Positions 1-9,195 of a stretch of 64,000 nt of DNA are shown piece after piece. Source of the stretch: Candidatus Peregrinibacteria bacterium HGW-Peregrinibacteria-1 (GTDB lineage Bacteria; Patescibacteriota; Gracilibacteria; UBA1369; LOWO2-01-FULL-3). The stretch spans positions 771,995-835,994 of the forward strand of contig PGYE01000001.1 in NCBI GenBank assembly GCA_002839505.1, given 5' to 3'. The position numbers and the translations under genes are program-made. The notes beneath the pieces were generated by a model. That model made no database searches. It worked only from the letters and a program-made list of their open reading frames with translations, and was not told the origin of the DNA. The first letter of the stretch is position 1; each line of letters opens with the position of its first letter.

Positions 1-710
1 TCGCCGGTGCCTCCGTCAAAGAACTCACGCAGATCTTCGCCAGAGATATAGAACGCCCTCTCGACAAACCCAGAGCTATGAGATTGCGAGGTGCTACAGC
101 TGATCGCTGGCTTCGACAAGAAATAAAAAGAAGCTATACCAATGAAACCATTAACACCCCTCAAGGCTTCAGGCTCAATTACCAAAATCAACCAACTCTT
201 ATCGCCGGAAGCTCTACCGTAGGACAAATCCCTGCCGAGACCAAATTTGGAACATTCTATAAAAACGGTATTAGTGCAAACAATTTACAAAATGCCCTAC
301 AAGGTTTATGGGAAAGTAAAAACCTCTCAGAAGTAAAAACAGTCGTCATTGTCGGAGCTGCATTTAACTCTCTCAATAGTGGCCAAAATCCAGAAACCGT
401 CCTCAATCAATATCAACAGATTGCAACTTACCTAAAAAACAAAGGTATATCAGCAAAATTTACAACTATTCAAGAAACCGGTGGTGCCAACAACAATCAA
501 AGATTGAAGAACAACGCCACCATCTTCAACAGACTATTACGCCAAGCTGCTAACTCCGAAAAACTCGAACTTATCGACACCTCCAAAGCCATCTATAATG
601 ACAAAGTTGCACTAGCTGGTGAAATCGCAAATGTGCATCAATCTGACGGAATTCACTTCTCCGCACCCGCCATGGGTGACTTTATCGATGTAGTAAATCA
701 GAACATCTAA
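1..710 (+). CDS. SGNH/GDSL-hydrolase-like protein, 3' part
   Basis: The reading frame is open from the left edge (first full codon at base 3), so this is the C-terminal part of a longer gene; the ATG at 78 is probably internal. Visible SGNH-like signs are a glycine-serine block (LIAGSSTVGQI), a strand then GAAFNSLNSG where block III with its Asn is expected, and a late DGIHFS that fits the Asp-x-x-His of block V. These suggest an esterase or deacetylase-like fold, often used on cell-wall or glycan substrates. The true start, any signal peptide and further domains lie outside the window. Moderate confidence in the fold, none in the substrate. Confidence 0.6.
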   Translation, partial: AGASVKELTQIFARDIERPLDKPRAMRLRGATADRWLRQEIKRSYTNETINTPQGFRLNYQNQPTLIAGSSTVGQIPAETKFGTFYKNGISANNLQNALQGLWESKNLSEVKTVVIVGAAFNSLNSGQNPETVLNQYQQIATYLKNKGISAKFTTIQETGGANNNQRLKNNATIFNRLLRQAANSEKLELIDTSKAIYNDKVALAGEIANVHQSDGIHFSAPAMGDFIDVVNQNI

Positions 711-759
711 ATAAACTCCATCTTTACAAAGAATCTCATGGTGATAAATTAATTCTAAG

Positions 760-1389
760 ATGAATTCAGATAAAGAAACCATTATCATAGGCATCGCCGG
801 CGCATCCGGTTCGGGCAAGACACTACTATCAAGTAATTTGGTTAAGGTACTAGGATCCGACCAGGTAGCACTTCTGAAAGAAGACAGCTACTATCGCGAT
901 CTTAGCGATCTATCCATCGAAGAACGCGCCACCGTCAACTTCGACCACCCCGACGCCCTAGAACACGCCCTTCTCAAAGAACAACTCGAAAAATTAAAAA
1001 ACAAACAAGAAATCGAAATCCCCGTCTACAACTACACAACTCACACCCGAACCAAAGAGACCCAAAAACTAGCCCCACGCAAAATAATAATCCTCGAAGG
1101 AATTCTCCTATTTGCCGATCCTAAAATTCGCGAACTCCTCGACATCAAATTCTTCATCGACACACCGCTCGACATCTGCCTCGGCCGGCGTATACAGCGT
1201 GACATCATCGAAAGAGGCCGCGACATCGCCGGCATCCTCGACCAATATCACCAGACCGTCCGCCCCATGTACTTCGAATTCATCCTCCCCTCCATGATCC
1301 ACGCCGACGTCATCATCCCCCGTGGCGGCGAAAACCACATCGCCATCGACATCATCAAAACAAAAATCACCGCCCTGCTTTCGGAGTAG
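760..1389 (+). CDS. udk: Uridine kinase
   Basis: Phosphorylates uridine (and usually cytidine) to the monophosphate in pyrimidine salvage. The 209-residue protein has the family length and opens with a P-loop (GASGSGKT, about residues 12-19). It continues with the EDSYYRD substrate region, NFDHPDA, the basic YNYTTHTRT segment, the IILEGILLF strand and an RRIQRDIIERGRD lid motif, all in the usual uridine kinase order. The start is an ATG without a clear Shine-Dalgarno. It ends four bases before the convergent gene that follows. Together with tdk and pyrG in this window it points to nucleotide salvage. Confidence 0.93.
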   Translation: MNSDKETIIIGIAGASGSGKTLLSSNLVKVLGSDQVALLKEDSYYRDLSDLSIEERATVNFDHPDALEHALLKEQLEKLKNKQEIEIPVYNYTTHTRTKETQKLAPRKIIILEGILLFADPKIRELLDIKFFIDTPLDICLGRRIQRDIIERGRDIAGILDQYHQTVRPMYFEFILPSMIHADVIIPRGGENHIAIDIIKTKITALLSE

Positions 1390-1393
1390 GAAA

Positions 1394-2215
1394 TCACCTG
1401 CGAACATCATCGCAAATAATAGAAAAAGCCTCAGCAAAAGAAACTTTTTCATCACCAAACTCATATCCACCCCACAGCCCATATTCACTATTGCTTTTTT
1501 TACTGTAGCCACCCAAATCCCTTAATCTTTCAATCACAGACATCTTCCCCGAAAAAAATAAATACCCACCATTCTCCTTAAAAGTATCACCCCGGATTAA
1601 AATATTTGAAAACTTCCCCTCATTTTCCATTACATGCAAATCACACAAATAAGTAACCCTTGGAGTACTAGATCTATACATAAATGTATTATCAGCTATC
1701 TCACTTTTTGTCTTTAAATCCAAAATCGCACTATCAAACTCCTCTTTCGTATATCCTTGGCACTCCAAATCAAACCGCCGAATATCATCTATCTCCTCCT
1801 TAGAATAATCATTTTCAAAGAGACCATAAATATACAACTGATCATTGATTGCTATCCCCCTTTCCTTCCTGCTCAACTCATAGCCAATCAACTCAGCAAA
1901 TTGCTCCAATGAACTCCTATCATTATCTCTCTTCAAATGGAATGCCGGATAATCATGATGATCCACTATATATAAAACATGCCCCGCCAACTCAAGCTCC
2001 CGCTCCTTTTCAAGAGACGGCATCTCTATAATAATCACATTTTTCTTTAGATCACGAAAAGTCTCCTCAGGCTCCCGATCCAAAGGGGTAAACCAAATTT
2101 GCTGTTTAGAAACTCTGAAATCAAAACCCCGCGATAAAGCAATATCCCCTATTGTATAGCTCTCCCCATCGTTCTTCGGACAAATGATGCTGGTGTCTTT
2201 TTCAATTAAAATCAT
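1394..2215 (-). CDS. Unknown protein with a DHH-phosphoesterase-like motif
   Basis: A 273-residue soluble protein I do not recognise. A hydrophobic strand followed by VDHHDY (about residues 84-89) resembles the DHH motif of RecJ/NrnA-type phosphoesterases, and the helical segment after it (RSSLEQFAELIGYEL) resembles the post-DHH helix. However, the N-terminal Asp-rich motifs that bind metal in that family are not evident, so catalysis is doubtful. The C-terminal third has a pattern like a small sensor or DHHA1 domain (RGDTFKENGGYLFFSG). It is transcribed on the minus strand after the neighbouring unknown gene at 2249-2815, 33 bases upstream, and the two may form one transcript. Confidence 0.6.
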   Translation of the reverse strand: MILIEKDTSIICPKNDGESYTIGDIALSRGFDFRVSKQQIWFTPLDREPEETFRDLKKNVIIIEMPSLEKERELELAGHVLYIVDHHDYPAFHLKRDNDRSSLEQFAELIGYELSRKERGIAINDQLYIYGLFENDYSKEEIDDIRRFDLECQGYTKEEFDSAILDLKTKSEIADNTFMYRSSTPRVTYLCDLHVMENEGKFSNILIRGDTFKENGGYLFFSGKMSVIERLRDLGGYSKKSNSEYGLWGGYEFGDEKVSFAEAFSIICDDVRR

Positions 2216-2248
2216 AGCTATTACGGTAAACTGGAATATTCAAAAACC

Positions 2249-2815
2249 CTACCTCCTATCCGTCCCCCTCTCCAGCACCGCATCCAAAATCTTCATATCA
2301 TCTATCTCCGCCAGTGCAATCGTCACCGGAGTATCACCAAAGTCCACTCCCCCACCATGCTTTTTTTCAAGCGCCATAGCGACAGCACGATGATGACCAT
2401 CAACGCAAACAACTTTATTGATATCCTTACGAACCAACCCAATTAATTGCGTAGTAAAGGGCAACCCTTCCATTATCGATATTACATCCTTGTGTCGTGA
2501 AAAATGCCTGTATTGTTCCGGAATTTCCAACAACTCTCCAAAAGTAGTCTCCTGCTTATCTTCCACCCTCGACTGCCACCCGGCAAAAGGTCCAATCAGC
2601 ATCTCCGGAACCTCATTCAATGGATCAGTAAGCTGAAAAACCTTCCATTCACGCTTATCAAGCCCCATCTGCGAAGCACTAAATCGCCTCCAAGACTCCC
2701 AATCCGGCCATCCCTTCACTTTTGTCGCACACTCAATCCACCCCGGATTTTCGGACTCACGCTCTCGCCACCCCTCAAAAACATCTTCCCAAGATATATC
2801 TTTCTTAAATTCCAT
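2249..2815 (-). CDS. Unknown protein with ParB/Srx-like nuclease-fold motif
   Basis: A 188-residue protein. The frame extends upstream to a TTG at 2845, but that lies inside the tRNA-Lys gene, so I place the start at the ATG at 2815. The middle carries VVCVDGHHRAVAMALE, which matches the conserved (D)GxHR-A core of the ParB/sulfiredoxin-like superfamily, in which the motif binds nucleotide or DNA. The N-terminal half is rich in Trp and charged residues (WEDVFEGWRERESENPGW) and has no known match to me. No helix-turn-helix is obvious, so it is not a standard chromosome-partition ParB. It probably shares a transcript with the DHH-like gene downstream. Confidence 0.6.
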   Translation of the reverse strand: MEFKKDISWEDVFEGWRERESENPGWIECATKVKGWPDWESWRRFSASQMGLDKREWKVFQLTDPLNEVPEMLIGPFAGWQSRVEDKQETTFGELLEIPEQYRHFSRHKDVISIMEGLPFTTQLIGLVRKDINKVVCVDGHHRAVAMALEKKHGGGVDFGDTPVTIALAEIDDMKILDAVLERGTDRR

Positions 2816-2834
2816 AATAAAATTTTTAAACCTG

Positions 2835-2910
2835 TGGTGGGCCAACTGGGATTCGAACCCAGGACCAGCGGATTAAGAGTCCGATGCTCTACCGACTGAG
2901 CTATTGACCC
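2835..2910 (-). tRNA. tRNA-Lys (anticodon CTT)
   Basis: The reverse complement folds into a complete 76-nucleotide cloverleaf: acceptor GGGTCAA pairs with TTGGCCC, the D arm contains AGTCGGTAGA, the anticodon loop is CTCTTAA (anticodon CTT, reading AAG lysine), and the T arm contains GTTCGAATC. The terminal CCA is encoded at 2835-2837. It sits between two unrelated genes and appears to be its own transcript. Confidence 0.96.
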
Positions 2911-3000
2911 ACATATTTAGCGAACGCAAAAGTACCATTTATCCTATCACCACGCAAGATATTTCTTCTTTTGCATCCCATATTCTGATAAAGTATCGCC

Positions 3001-4134
3001 ATGAAAAAGAAAATACTACTATACACCGACACCACACTTGTCGGAGGAGCCGAACTGCAAATGTTTCTACTGGCAAAATTCCTCGACAAAAACTCCTTCA
3101 CTCCCATTTTAGCCTGCTCACAAAGCAAAACTCTCGATAAATGGTGTGACAACTTCACCAAAGAAGACATCACAGTCATCAGAATCAACGCCACCTCCAA
3201 GCACCATCCCACCCATTATTTTCAACTGAAAAAAATCATTAAAGAGCACCAAATCGACCTCCTCCACATCCATGTCTGGAACCCCGCCTCCAACCGCTAC
3301 GCCTTTTTACTACGCAACACTCCCGTCCTCATCACCGAACACGACCCCTTCAAACTCAGCAAAATAAAAACCATCTACAAAAAATACAGCCTCAAAAAAA
3401 CCTCCTCCATCATCACCGTCTCCGAGCAAAACTCCAGTCTCATCAAAGAGCTCTACCCTCAGCACGCCGAAAAAACTCAGGTAATACTCAACGGCATTGA
3501 TATCGACTGGTGGAAATCACAACTGCGCCCGATCAAGTCGACAGACATTCTCAAGACCCGAAGAAACATTTTCAAATGCCACGAAAACACCTTCATTATC
3601 ACAACCATCGCCACCCTACATTCTCGTAAAGGAATTCATCATCTCATTCAAAGTCTCCCCACAGTCACCCAAGAATTCCCAAACACCAAACTCGTCATCA
3701 TCGGCACGGGCCCCGAACTCCAACCTCTAATAAATCTCAGCAAAAAACTCTCACTTGAAAATCACATCATCTTCCTCGGAAAAAGAAAAGAAATTCCTTT
3801 GTTATTAAAAAGCTCCAACATCTTCGTCCTCCCCTCGGAACGTGAAGCCTTTGGCTTAGTACTACTGGAAGCCATGATCTCCGGACTTCCAATCATCGCC
3901 ACCTCCGTCGGCGGAATTCCCGAAATTATCAAAAATGACTACAATGGAATTCTCGTACCGCCCAAATCTCCAGAAGCACTAACATCCGCGATCATCCGAA
4001 CAATCAAAGACCCTGAGCTCTGCAGCCAACTCACCACCAACGGACTCACAACCATCACCCAACAATACAACGCCAACAAAATGGCACAACAATACCAAGA
4101 AGTTTACAATCAACTCCTAAAACCTAAATCCTAA
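3001..4134 (+). CDS. Glycosyltransferase family 4 (GT-B fold)
   Basis: A 377-residue GT-B enzyme likely to transfer an activated sugar to a membrane-linked or surface glycan. The N-terminal Rossmann half shows the acceptor-side glycine motif (LVGGAELQ, about residues 14-21) and a linker ending TEHDP. The C-terminal half has VILNGID, the HSRKGIHHLI nucleotide-sugar region, and the EREAFGLVLLEAM retaining GT4 E-x7-E signature, followed by SVGGIPEII. Donor and acceptor cannot be read from the sequence. Its stop codon abuts the radA start with no gap, so the pair is cotranscribed although functionally unrelated. Confidence 0.88.
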   Translation: MKKKILLYTDTTLVGGAELQMFLLAKFLDKNSFTPILACSQSKTLDKWCDNFTKEDITVIRINATSKHHPTHYFQLKKIIKEHQIDLLHIHVWNPASNRYAFLLRNTPVLITEHDPFKLSKIKTIYKKYSLKKTSSIITVSEQNSSLIKELYPQHAEKTQVILNGIDIDWWKSQLRPIKSTDILKTRRNIFKCHENTFIITTIATLHSRKGIHHLIQSLPTVTQEFPNTKLVIIGTGPELQPLINLSKKLSLENHIIFLGKRKEIPLLLKSSNIFVLPSEREAFGLVLLEAMISGLPIIATSVGGIPEIIKNDYNGILVPPKSPEALTSAIIRTIKDPELCSQLTTNGLTTITQQYNANKMAQQYQEVYNQLLKPKS

Positions 4135-5448
4135 ATGAAAACACTCTACGCCTGTCAAGAATGCAACTTTGAAACCACCAACTGGAGTGGAAAATGCCCC
4201 AACTGCGAAGCATGGAACACGCTAGCCGAGGACACCGGGCCCCGCCCAATTTCCAAAACCCCACGCAAACTACAAGTAAAAGCTCAAACCCCGCAACAAC
4301 TCAACAGTGTTTCTACCCAAGAACACACCCAGAAATTCTCCACCAACATCAGCGAATTTGACCGCGTCATCGGCGACGGAATCATTCCGGGAAGTCTCAC
4401 CCTCCTATCCGGAGAACCGGGAATCGGAAAATCTACCCTGACACTGCAAGTCGCCAATGAAGTCGCCAAAAACCACAATGTCCTCTTAATTTCCGGCGAA
4501 GAAAGCGTCGCCCAAATCGCCAACCGCTCCAATCGACTCGGCCACACCACCGACAACCTCCACGCCATCAACGAATTCAACCTCGAAACAATTCTCGAAA
4601 CCATCAAAACCACCAAGCCCAAACTCGCCATCATCGACTCCATACAAGTCATATCCAGCCTCAACATTACCTCCTCCTCCGGATCAATCTCCCAAGTCCG
4701 ATACTGCACCGAACAACTCATGGAACTCGCCAAAACCTCCAACATCGCCCTAATCATCATCGGCCATGTCACCAAAGATGGCAACCTCGCCGGCCCCCGC
4801 ACCCTCGAACATCTCGTCGACACCGTCATGCAATTCGAAGGCGACCGCTTCCAGCAATTCCGCATGCTCCGAGTTGTGAAAAACCGTTTCGGCTCCTGCA
4901 ACGAAATCGGCATCTTCCAAATGGAAAACGAAGGCCTCAAAGAAGTCACAAACCCCTCCGCTCAATTCCTCGAAGAACGCAAACCCAACGCCATCGGATC
5001 CACCATCACCGTCACCATGGAAGGCACGCGCCCCCTCCTCATCGAAGTCCAAGCCCTCACCAACACCACCACCTTCGGCTACCCAAAAAGAACTGCCAAC
5101 GGCTTCGACCTAAACCGCCTCCAAATCCTCATCGCCGTCCTTGAAAAATACGCCAAACTCAACCTCCAAAATCAAGATGTCTTCGTCAACATAGTTGGCG
5201 GCATGAAACTCAAAGAACCCTCCGCCGACTTCGCAGTACTCTCCGCCATCGCCTCATCATTCCTCAAAAAACCCATCTCCCCCGACACCATAATCTACGG
5301 CGAAGTCGGACTATCCGGCGAACTCCGCAAAGTCACCCACCACGAAAAACGCAAACAAGAAGCCACCAAACTCGGATTCACCAAAATCATCAGCCCCGAA
5401 ACCGAAAAAGAAATCACCCAACTAATCACCCGATTAAAAAGCGCCTAG
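4135..5448 (+). CDS. radA: DNA repair protein RadA
   Basis: RadA is a RecA-related ATPase that promotes branch migration and processing of recombination intermediates. The 437-residue protein has the full family layout: an N-terminal four-cysteine zinc finger (C7, C10, C21, C24), Walker A GEPGIGKST near residue 93, the Walker B region (AIIDSIQVI), the RadA-specific KNRFG motif near residue 249, and a C-terminal Lon-protease-like domain (GGMKLKEPSADFAV, GEVGLSGELRKV) that lacks the Lon catalytic pair. The ATG immediately follows the glycosyltransferase stop. With ruvA, ruvC and priA elsewhere in the window it indicates a standard recombination repertoire. Confidence 0.96.
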   Translation: MKTLYACQECNFETTNWSGKCPNCEAWNTLAEDTGPRPISKTPRKLQVKAQTPQQLNSVSTQEHTQKFSTNISEFDRVIGDGIIPGSLTLLSGEPGIGKSTLTLQVANEVAKNHNVLLISGEESVAQIANRSNRLGHTTDNLHAINEFNLETILETIKTTKPKLAIIDSIQVISSLNITSSSGSISQVRYCTEQLMELAKTSNIALIIIGHVTKDGNLAGPRTLEHLVDTVMQFEGDRFQQFRMLRVVKNRFGSCNEIGIFQMENEGLKEVTNPSAQFLEERKPNAIGSTITVTMEGTRPLLIEVQALTNTTTFGYPKRTANGFDLNRLQILIAVLEKYAKLNLQNQDVFVNIVGGMKLKEPSADFAVLSAIASSFLKKPISPDTIIYGEVGLSGELRKVTHHEKRKQEATKLGFTKIISPETEKEITQLITRLKSA

Positions 5449-5480
5449 AGCCCAGCAGTAAAAACGATGTGTCACCCTAG

Positions 5481-5500
5481 CCATAAAAGGGGTTTTATGG
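5481..5500. repeat. Perfect 8-bp inverted repeat upstream of the 5541 gene
   Basis: CCATAAAA and TTTTATGG flank a GGGG loop. There is no T-tract after it on the plus strand, so it is a poor intrinsic terminator for radA. It lies about 40 bases before the next start codon, beside an A/T-rich stretch (TAAAAT at 5501-5506) that could be a -10 element, so an operator role is possible. Function unknown. Confidence 0.4.
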
Positions 5501-5540
5501 TAAAATATAAGAGGAAACAAAAATATAAAACAAAACAACA

Positions 5541-6380
5541 ATGAACAAACACCACAAGCTAGCTAAGGCAATACAAATACTCTCAATTGCAATCACAGCT
5601 ATTGTACCGTTAAGTATGCTTAGCACTCCTTTAGCATCACCATACGGAATAATTGTAGGATTAGTTGTTATAGCGTCATATCTACTTGCAGCAAAACACC
5701 TTGAACAGAAAGCAAGCACAAGACACGCTGCACTAGCATTAATAACCAACATACCAGCAATAACTCTATGCGCTATTGCTACTGATAGATACCTCTCAAG
5801 ATATGATTCCAGCAACTTAGGCTGGAAAGAGATATCATATTTTTCCATACCTTTGTCAATCATGATATTAAGCATTCTCTCAATTACTCTTTCATTCCTT
5901 GTATTTGCAGAATTAATGAGAAAAACAAACCAGAAAGTAAGCAAACACCACAAACTCGCCAAAACAGTACAAGTGCTATCGCTCACAACGTTAACAGTAT
6001 ATCTAGTAGGTATAACACTTGCCTATCTGAATATTGGCTACTTCATAGGATTTAGCATAATGGTCATCGTAATATTCGCGGCACCAGCACTAATAGCCCT
6101 ACTTTCCTTCCACTTCTCAACAGGATATCTCAACAAAGCAAAAACAAAAGAGTCAGCCAAAGGGACATTCATCATAAACATCCTATACATGTTATTCCCC
6201 ATTCTCCCATTCACGATACAAATATTTAAAACCTACGATGAAATAAGCTTTCGTATTGGCGACATGTTGGCACTCCTCATGTTCTTATTAATTACAACAT
6301 TGAGCATTCTCTCAATAGTATTCTCAAGCCGAGTACTTTCAGAATTAAAACAAGCTAAGAAAGCCCAAAAAACCTCTTAG
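5541..6380 (+). CDS. Membrane protein with an internal duplication
   Basis: A 279-residue, very hydrophobic protein I do not recognise. It consists of two related halves: KHHKLAKAIQILS near residue 3 recurs as KHHKLAKTVQVLS near residue 134, and each half is followed by about four hydrophobic segments and ends in a short polar stretch (RKTNQKVS; LKQAKKAQKTS). About eight membrane spans are expected. The repeat at the protein level is also visible in the DNA, suggesting a fairly recent tandem duplication. Its 3' end overlaps the convergent tatD gene by 26 bases. Codons are more A-ending than in radA just upstream. Confidence 0.65.
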   Translation: MNKHHKLAKAIQILSIAITAIVPLSMLSTPLASPYGIIVGLVVIASYLLAAKHLEQKASTRHAALALITNIPAITLCAIATDRYLSRYDSSNLGWKEISYFSIPLSIMILSILSITLSFLVFAELMRKTNQKVSKHHKLAKTVQVLSLTTLTVYLVGITLAYLNIGYFIGFSIMVIVIFAAPALIALLSFHFSTGYLNKAKTKESAKGTFIINILYMLFPILPFTIQIFKTYDEISFRIGDMLALLMFLLITTLSILSIVFSSRVLSELKQAKKAQKTS

Positions 6381-7137
6381 CATTATCCATCACTACCGCT
6401 GCCACATTCTCCTCACTTAGCCCCTTCAACTCCACAATCTTCTTCACCACCTCCACCACATAAGCCGGCTCATTTCTCTTGCCACGATACGGCCCCGGCG
6501 CCAAATAAGGGCAGTCCGTCTCCGTCATAATCAATCCCATTGGCGCCTCCCTCACCACCTCCTGCAACTCCACCGCATTCTTGAAAGTAATAATCCCTGT
6601 AAAAGAAGTATAATAACCCGCCTCCCACACCTTTTTCGCAAAACTCAAATCCGAGGCAAAACAATGAAACACCGCCTCCACTCGAGCCTCACCATCACTC
6701 CCATCAAACTCCCTCAAAATCTCCAAACAATCACTGTCCGCACCGCGATTATGAACAATCACCGGTAACCCCACCTTTCTCGCCAACTGCAAATGCCCAC
6801 GAAAAGACTCTTTCTGCTTCTCTCGATCCACCTCCGACTTCACATAATCCAATCCCGTCTCACCAATCGCCACCACACCGACATTCTCACGACACACCTT
6901 TTCCCACTCGTCCATCAACTCCTCGCTAAAATCCTCGGCATCATAAGGATGCAAAGCCACCGTCGCATAAAAACCCTTCTCGACATCCACCATCTCCACC
7001 GCCTTCTGCGAAAAATCACAACCACACCCAACATTAATTACTATCGACACCCCGGCCTCTTTTGCACGCTCTTTCACCTGCTCCAAATCGCCTTCAAAAG
7101 ATTCATCCATTAAATGAGCATGAGTATCAATAAACAT
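6355..7137 (-). CDS. tatD: TatD-family metal-dependent hydrolase (putative DNase)
   Basis: A 260-residue TIM-barrel hydrolase of the TatD family, whose members are metal-dependent nucleases. Metal-binding signatures are present in order: DTHAHL at residues 4-9 (HxH), GETGLDY (catalytic Glu), the HNRG and FHCFASD histidines, and TETDCPYLAP near the end. Length and start fit the family. It follows prfA by 11 bases and closes the rpsU-prmC-prfA-tatD minus-strand run. Its end overlaps the convergent membrane protein. Confidence 0.93.
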   Translation of the reverse strand: MFIDTHAHLMDESFEGDLEQVKERAKEAGVSIVINVGCGCDFSQKAVEMVDVEKGFYATVALHPYDAEDFSEELMDEWEKVCRENVGVVAIGETGLDYVKSEVDREKQKESFRGHLQLARKVGLPVIVHNRGADSDCLEILREFDGSDGEARVEAVFHCFASDLSFAKKVWEAGYYTSFTGIITFKNAVELQEVVREAPMGLIMTETDCPYLAPGPYRGKRNEPAYVVEVVKKIVELKGLSEENVAAVVMDNAKRFFGLS

Positions 7138-7148
7138 AATTCCAAAAA

Positions 7149-8219
7149 TTAAGAAGCCTTTTCCAGCAGCTCTTCCTGCTCACGAATCCGCAAATTCTCA
7201 ATGATATCATCCAAATCGCCCTCCATAATCCCCGGCAAATTACTCCAGTTCTGATGAATTCTATGATCCGTCACACGATCCTGCGGAAAATTATAAGTAC
7301 GAATTTTCTCACTTCGATCCCCACTTCCAATCTGACTAGCCCGCGCCTCTCCACGCTCCAATCTCTGCTTCTCCATCTCCATATCATACAAACGAGTACG
7401 CAAAATCTTCAGCGCCTTTGCCCTATTCTTCAATTGCGACTTCTCATCCTGACAACTAATGACTAGCCCCGTCGGTATATGAGTAAGCCTCACCGCCGAA
7501 TCCGTCGTATTCACCGACTGCCCACCGGGCCCACTCGAACGAAACACATCAATCTTAATATCATTAGGCCCAATCTCCACATCGACCTCCTCCGCCTCCG
7601 GCAAAACTGCCACCGAAGCCGCCGAAGTATGCACCCGTCCCTGACTCTCTGTACTCGGTATCCGTTGCACTCGATGCACCCCACTCTCATACTTCATCAA
7701 AGCGTAAACATTCTCTCCCTTAACACTAAAAATCATCTCCTTCACCACCCCCGGCGAACCTTCATTTTTACTCAAAAGCTCCACCTTGAAATTTTTATTA
7801 TCAGCATATCTCAAATACATCCTAGCCAACTCTCCGGCAAACAACCCGGCCTCATCTCCACCGGCCCCAGCTCTAATCTCCACAATACAATCCTTCGAAT
7901 CATTCGGGTCCTTTGGAATCAATTCCACCTTCGCCAACTCATCAAGCCTCTCCAACTTCTCCTCCGCCTCACTCAGCTCCATTTTCGCCAACTCCCTCAT
8001 ATCAGCATCAACACCACTCTCATTCAAAATCCCCTCCGCCTCAGTCTTCGAACTCATCGTCTGTCGATACTCCTTCGCCAAATTCGAAGCCGCCTCCAAC
8101 TGTTTATAACGGCGTGACAACCTCGTATACTCCACCTGATCACCAATAATTTCGGGATCAGCCAGCTTCCCCTGAATATCAAGATGCTCACGCTCTAATT
8201 TTTCTAATTTATCCAACAT
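7149..8219 (-). CDS. prfA: Peptide chain release factor 1
   Basis: Recognises UAA and UAG stops and triggers peptide release. The 356-residue protein contains the GGQ catalytic loop (GPGGQSVN, near residue 231) and, near residue 186, PST, which occupies the place of the RF1 P-x-T stop-recognition tripeptide rather than the RF2 SPF. The N-terminal helical domain and the final [16 protein letters not shown] region are complete. It sits directly downstream of prmC, which encodes the methylase for its GGQ glutamine, a common and functionally coherent pair. Confidence 0.96.
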   Translation of the reverse strand: MLDKLEKLEREHLDIQGKLADPEIIGDQVEYTRLSRRYKQLEAASNLAKEYRQTMSSKTEAEGILNESGVDADMRELAKMELSEAEEKLERLDELAKVELIPKDPNDSKDCIVEIRAGAGGDEAGLFAGELARMYLRYADNKNFKVELLSKNEGSPGVVKEMIFSVKGENVYALMKYESGVHRVQRIPSTESQGRVHTSAASVAVLPEAEEVDVEIGPNDIKIDVFRSSGPGGQSVNTTDSAVRLTHIPTGLVISCQDEKSQLKNRAKALKILRTRLYDMEMEKQRLERGEARASQIGSGDRSEKIRTYNFPQDRVTDHRIHQNWSNLPGIMEGDLDDIIENLRIREQEELLEKAS

Positions 8220-8281
8220 AATTCAAACTAAATTCCCGCAAAATATACTAGAAAACCACCACCCACACAATAGAGCGTTTT

Positions 8282-9151
8282 TTAAGCCCCGCCCCGCACC
8301 CGAAACACTCTCTCAATTCCTGCCAAATCATTCAAAATCTCAAAATCATCAAAATACTGACTCAAAACTTTCCTCATATCATCAGCCTGCGCAAACCCAA
8401 ACTCCCCCAACATCTCCCCAAAAACAATCCCCTTTTCCTTAATCTGTTCAAACATTCTTCGATATAACTCCAATCCGTCTTCACCCCCAAACAACGCAAT
8501 CCCTGGCTCAAAATCCTCTGTCTCCTTAGAAATATACCTATGCTTCACCTCACCGATATATGGCAAATTCGCCAAAATCAGATCAAACTTTTCCCCATCC
8601 TCTGCAAACGCCATCAAATCCGACTCCACAAAATGAATACTCTCATCACAGCCGTGAGACGCCGCATTCATCTTAGCCACCTCCAAAGCCTCGCTTGAAA
8701 CATCCACCCCCCACGCGTTCACAACCATATCACCACCCTCAGACATTAACTGTCTAATCAACGCCACAATAATCGCTCCACTCCCCGTCCCCACATCCAC
8801 CACATTAATCGCCCGCTTACTCAAAAGCCCCCTCAAATACTCCATCCCCATATCAACCAACAACTCCGACTCCGGACGCGGAATTAAAACTCTCTCATCC
8901 ACAAAAAAATCCATACCATAAAACTCCTTAGCATTGATCAAATACTCCACCGGCATCCCCTCCGACAACTTCCTCACATAACTATAAAAAAGCTCCGCCT
9001 CCACCGCCCCAACCTCCTGATCACTATTCACAATCAAAGACTCCCTCTCCACACCAAGCGCATGCATCATCAAAAGTTCACAATCCAACAAAGCCGTAGC
9101 TCGCCCCGAAACCAGCTCCACCGCATCTGCCAATAATTTTCTAATAGACAT
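8282..9151 (-). CDS. prmC: Release factor glutamine methyltransferase
   Basis: Methylates the glutamine of the release factor GGQ motif using S-adenosylmethionine. The frame extends upstream to 9244 but that part overlaps the hairpin after rpsU and reads as unrelated hydrophobic sequence. I chose the second of two adjacent ATGs (9151), four bases after GAGGG, giving 289 residues, the family length. Domains are an N-terminal helical release-factor-binding part with LIPRPESELL, SAM motif I (VVDVGTGSGA), and a catalytic NLPY in place of the more usual NPPY. It lies immediately upstream of its substrate gene prfA. Confidence 0.92.
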   Translation of the reverse strand: MSIRKLLADAVELVSGRATALLDCELLMMHALGVERESLIVNSDQEVGAVEAELFYSYVRKLSEGMPVEYLINAKEFYGMDFFVDERVLIPRPESELLVDMGMEYLRGLLSKRAINVVDVGTGSGAIIVALIRQLMSEGGDMVVNAWGVDVSSEALEVAKMNAASHGCDESIHFVESDLMAFAEDGEKFDLILANLPYIGEVKHRYISKETEDFEPGIALFGGEDGLELYRRMFEQIKEKGIVFGEMLGEFGFAQADDMRKVLSQYFDDFEILNDLAGIERVFRVRGGA

Positions 9152-9195
9152 CATGCCCTCAGAATACAAAACAATAACAACTTCATCAAGAACAA

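Noticed and set aside
2816-2845. TTG start of the ParB/Srx-like gene
   Set aside because: The codon lies within the tRNA-Lys gene. The ATG at 2815 loses only ten residues.
4284-4949. 221-residue minus-strand frame opposite radA
   Set aside because: Shadow of radA; no start signal or family pattern.
7479-8117. 212-residue plus-strand frame opposite prfA
   Set aside because: It is the antisense of the conserved prfA coding sequence and is rich in His/Leu/Pro with no domain pattern.
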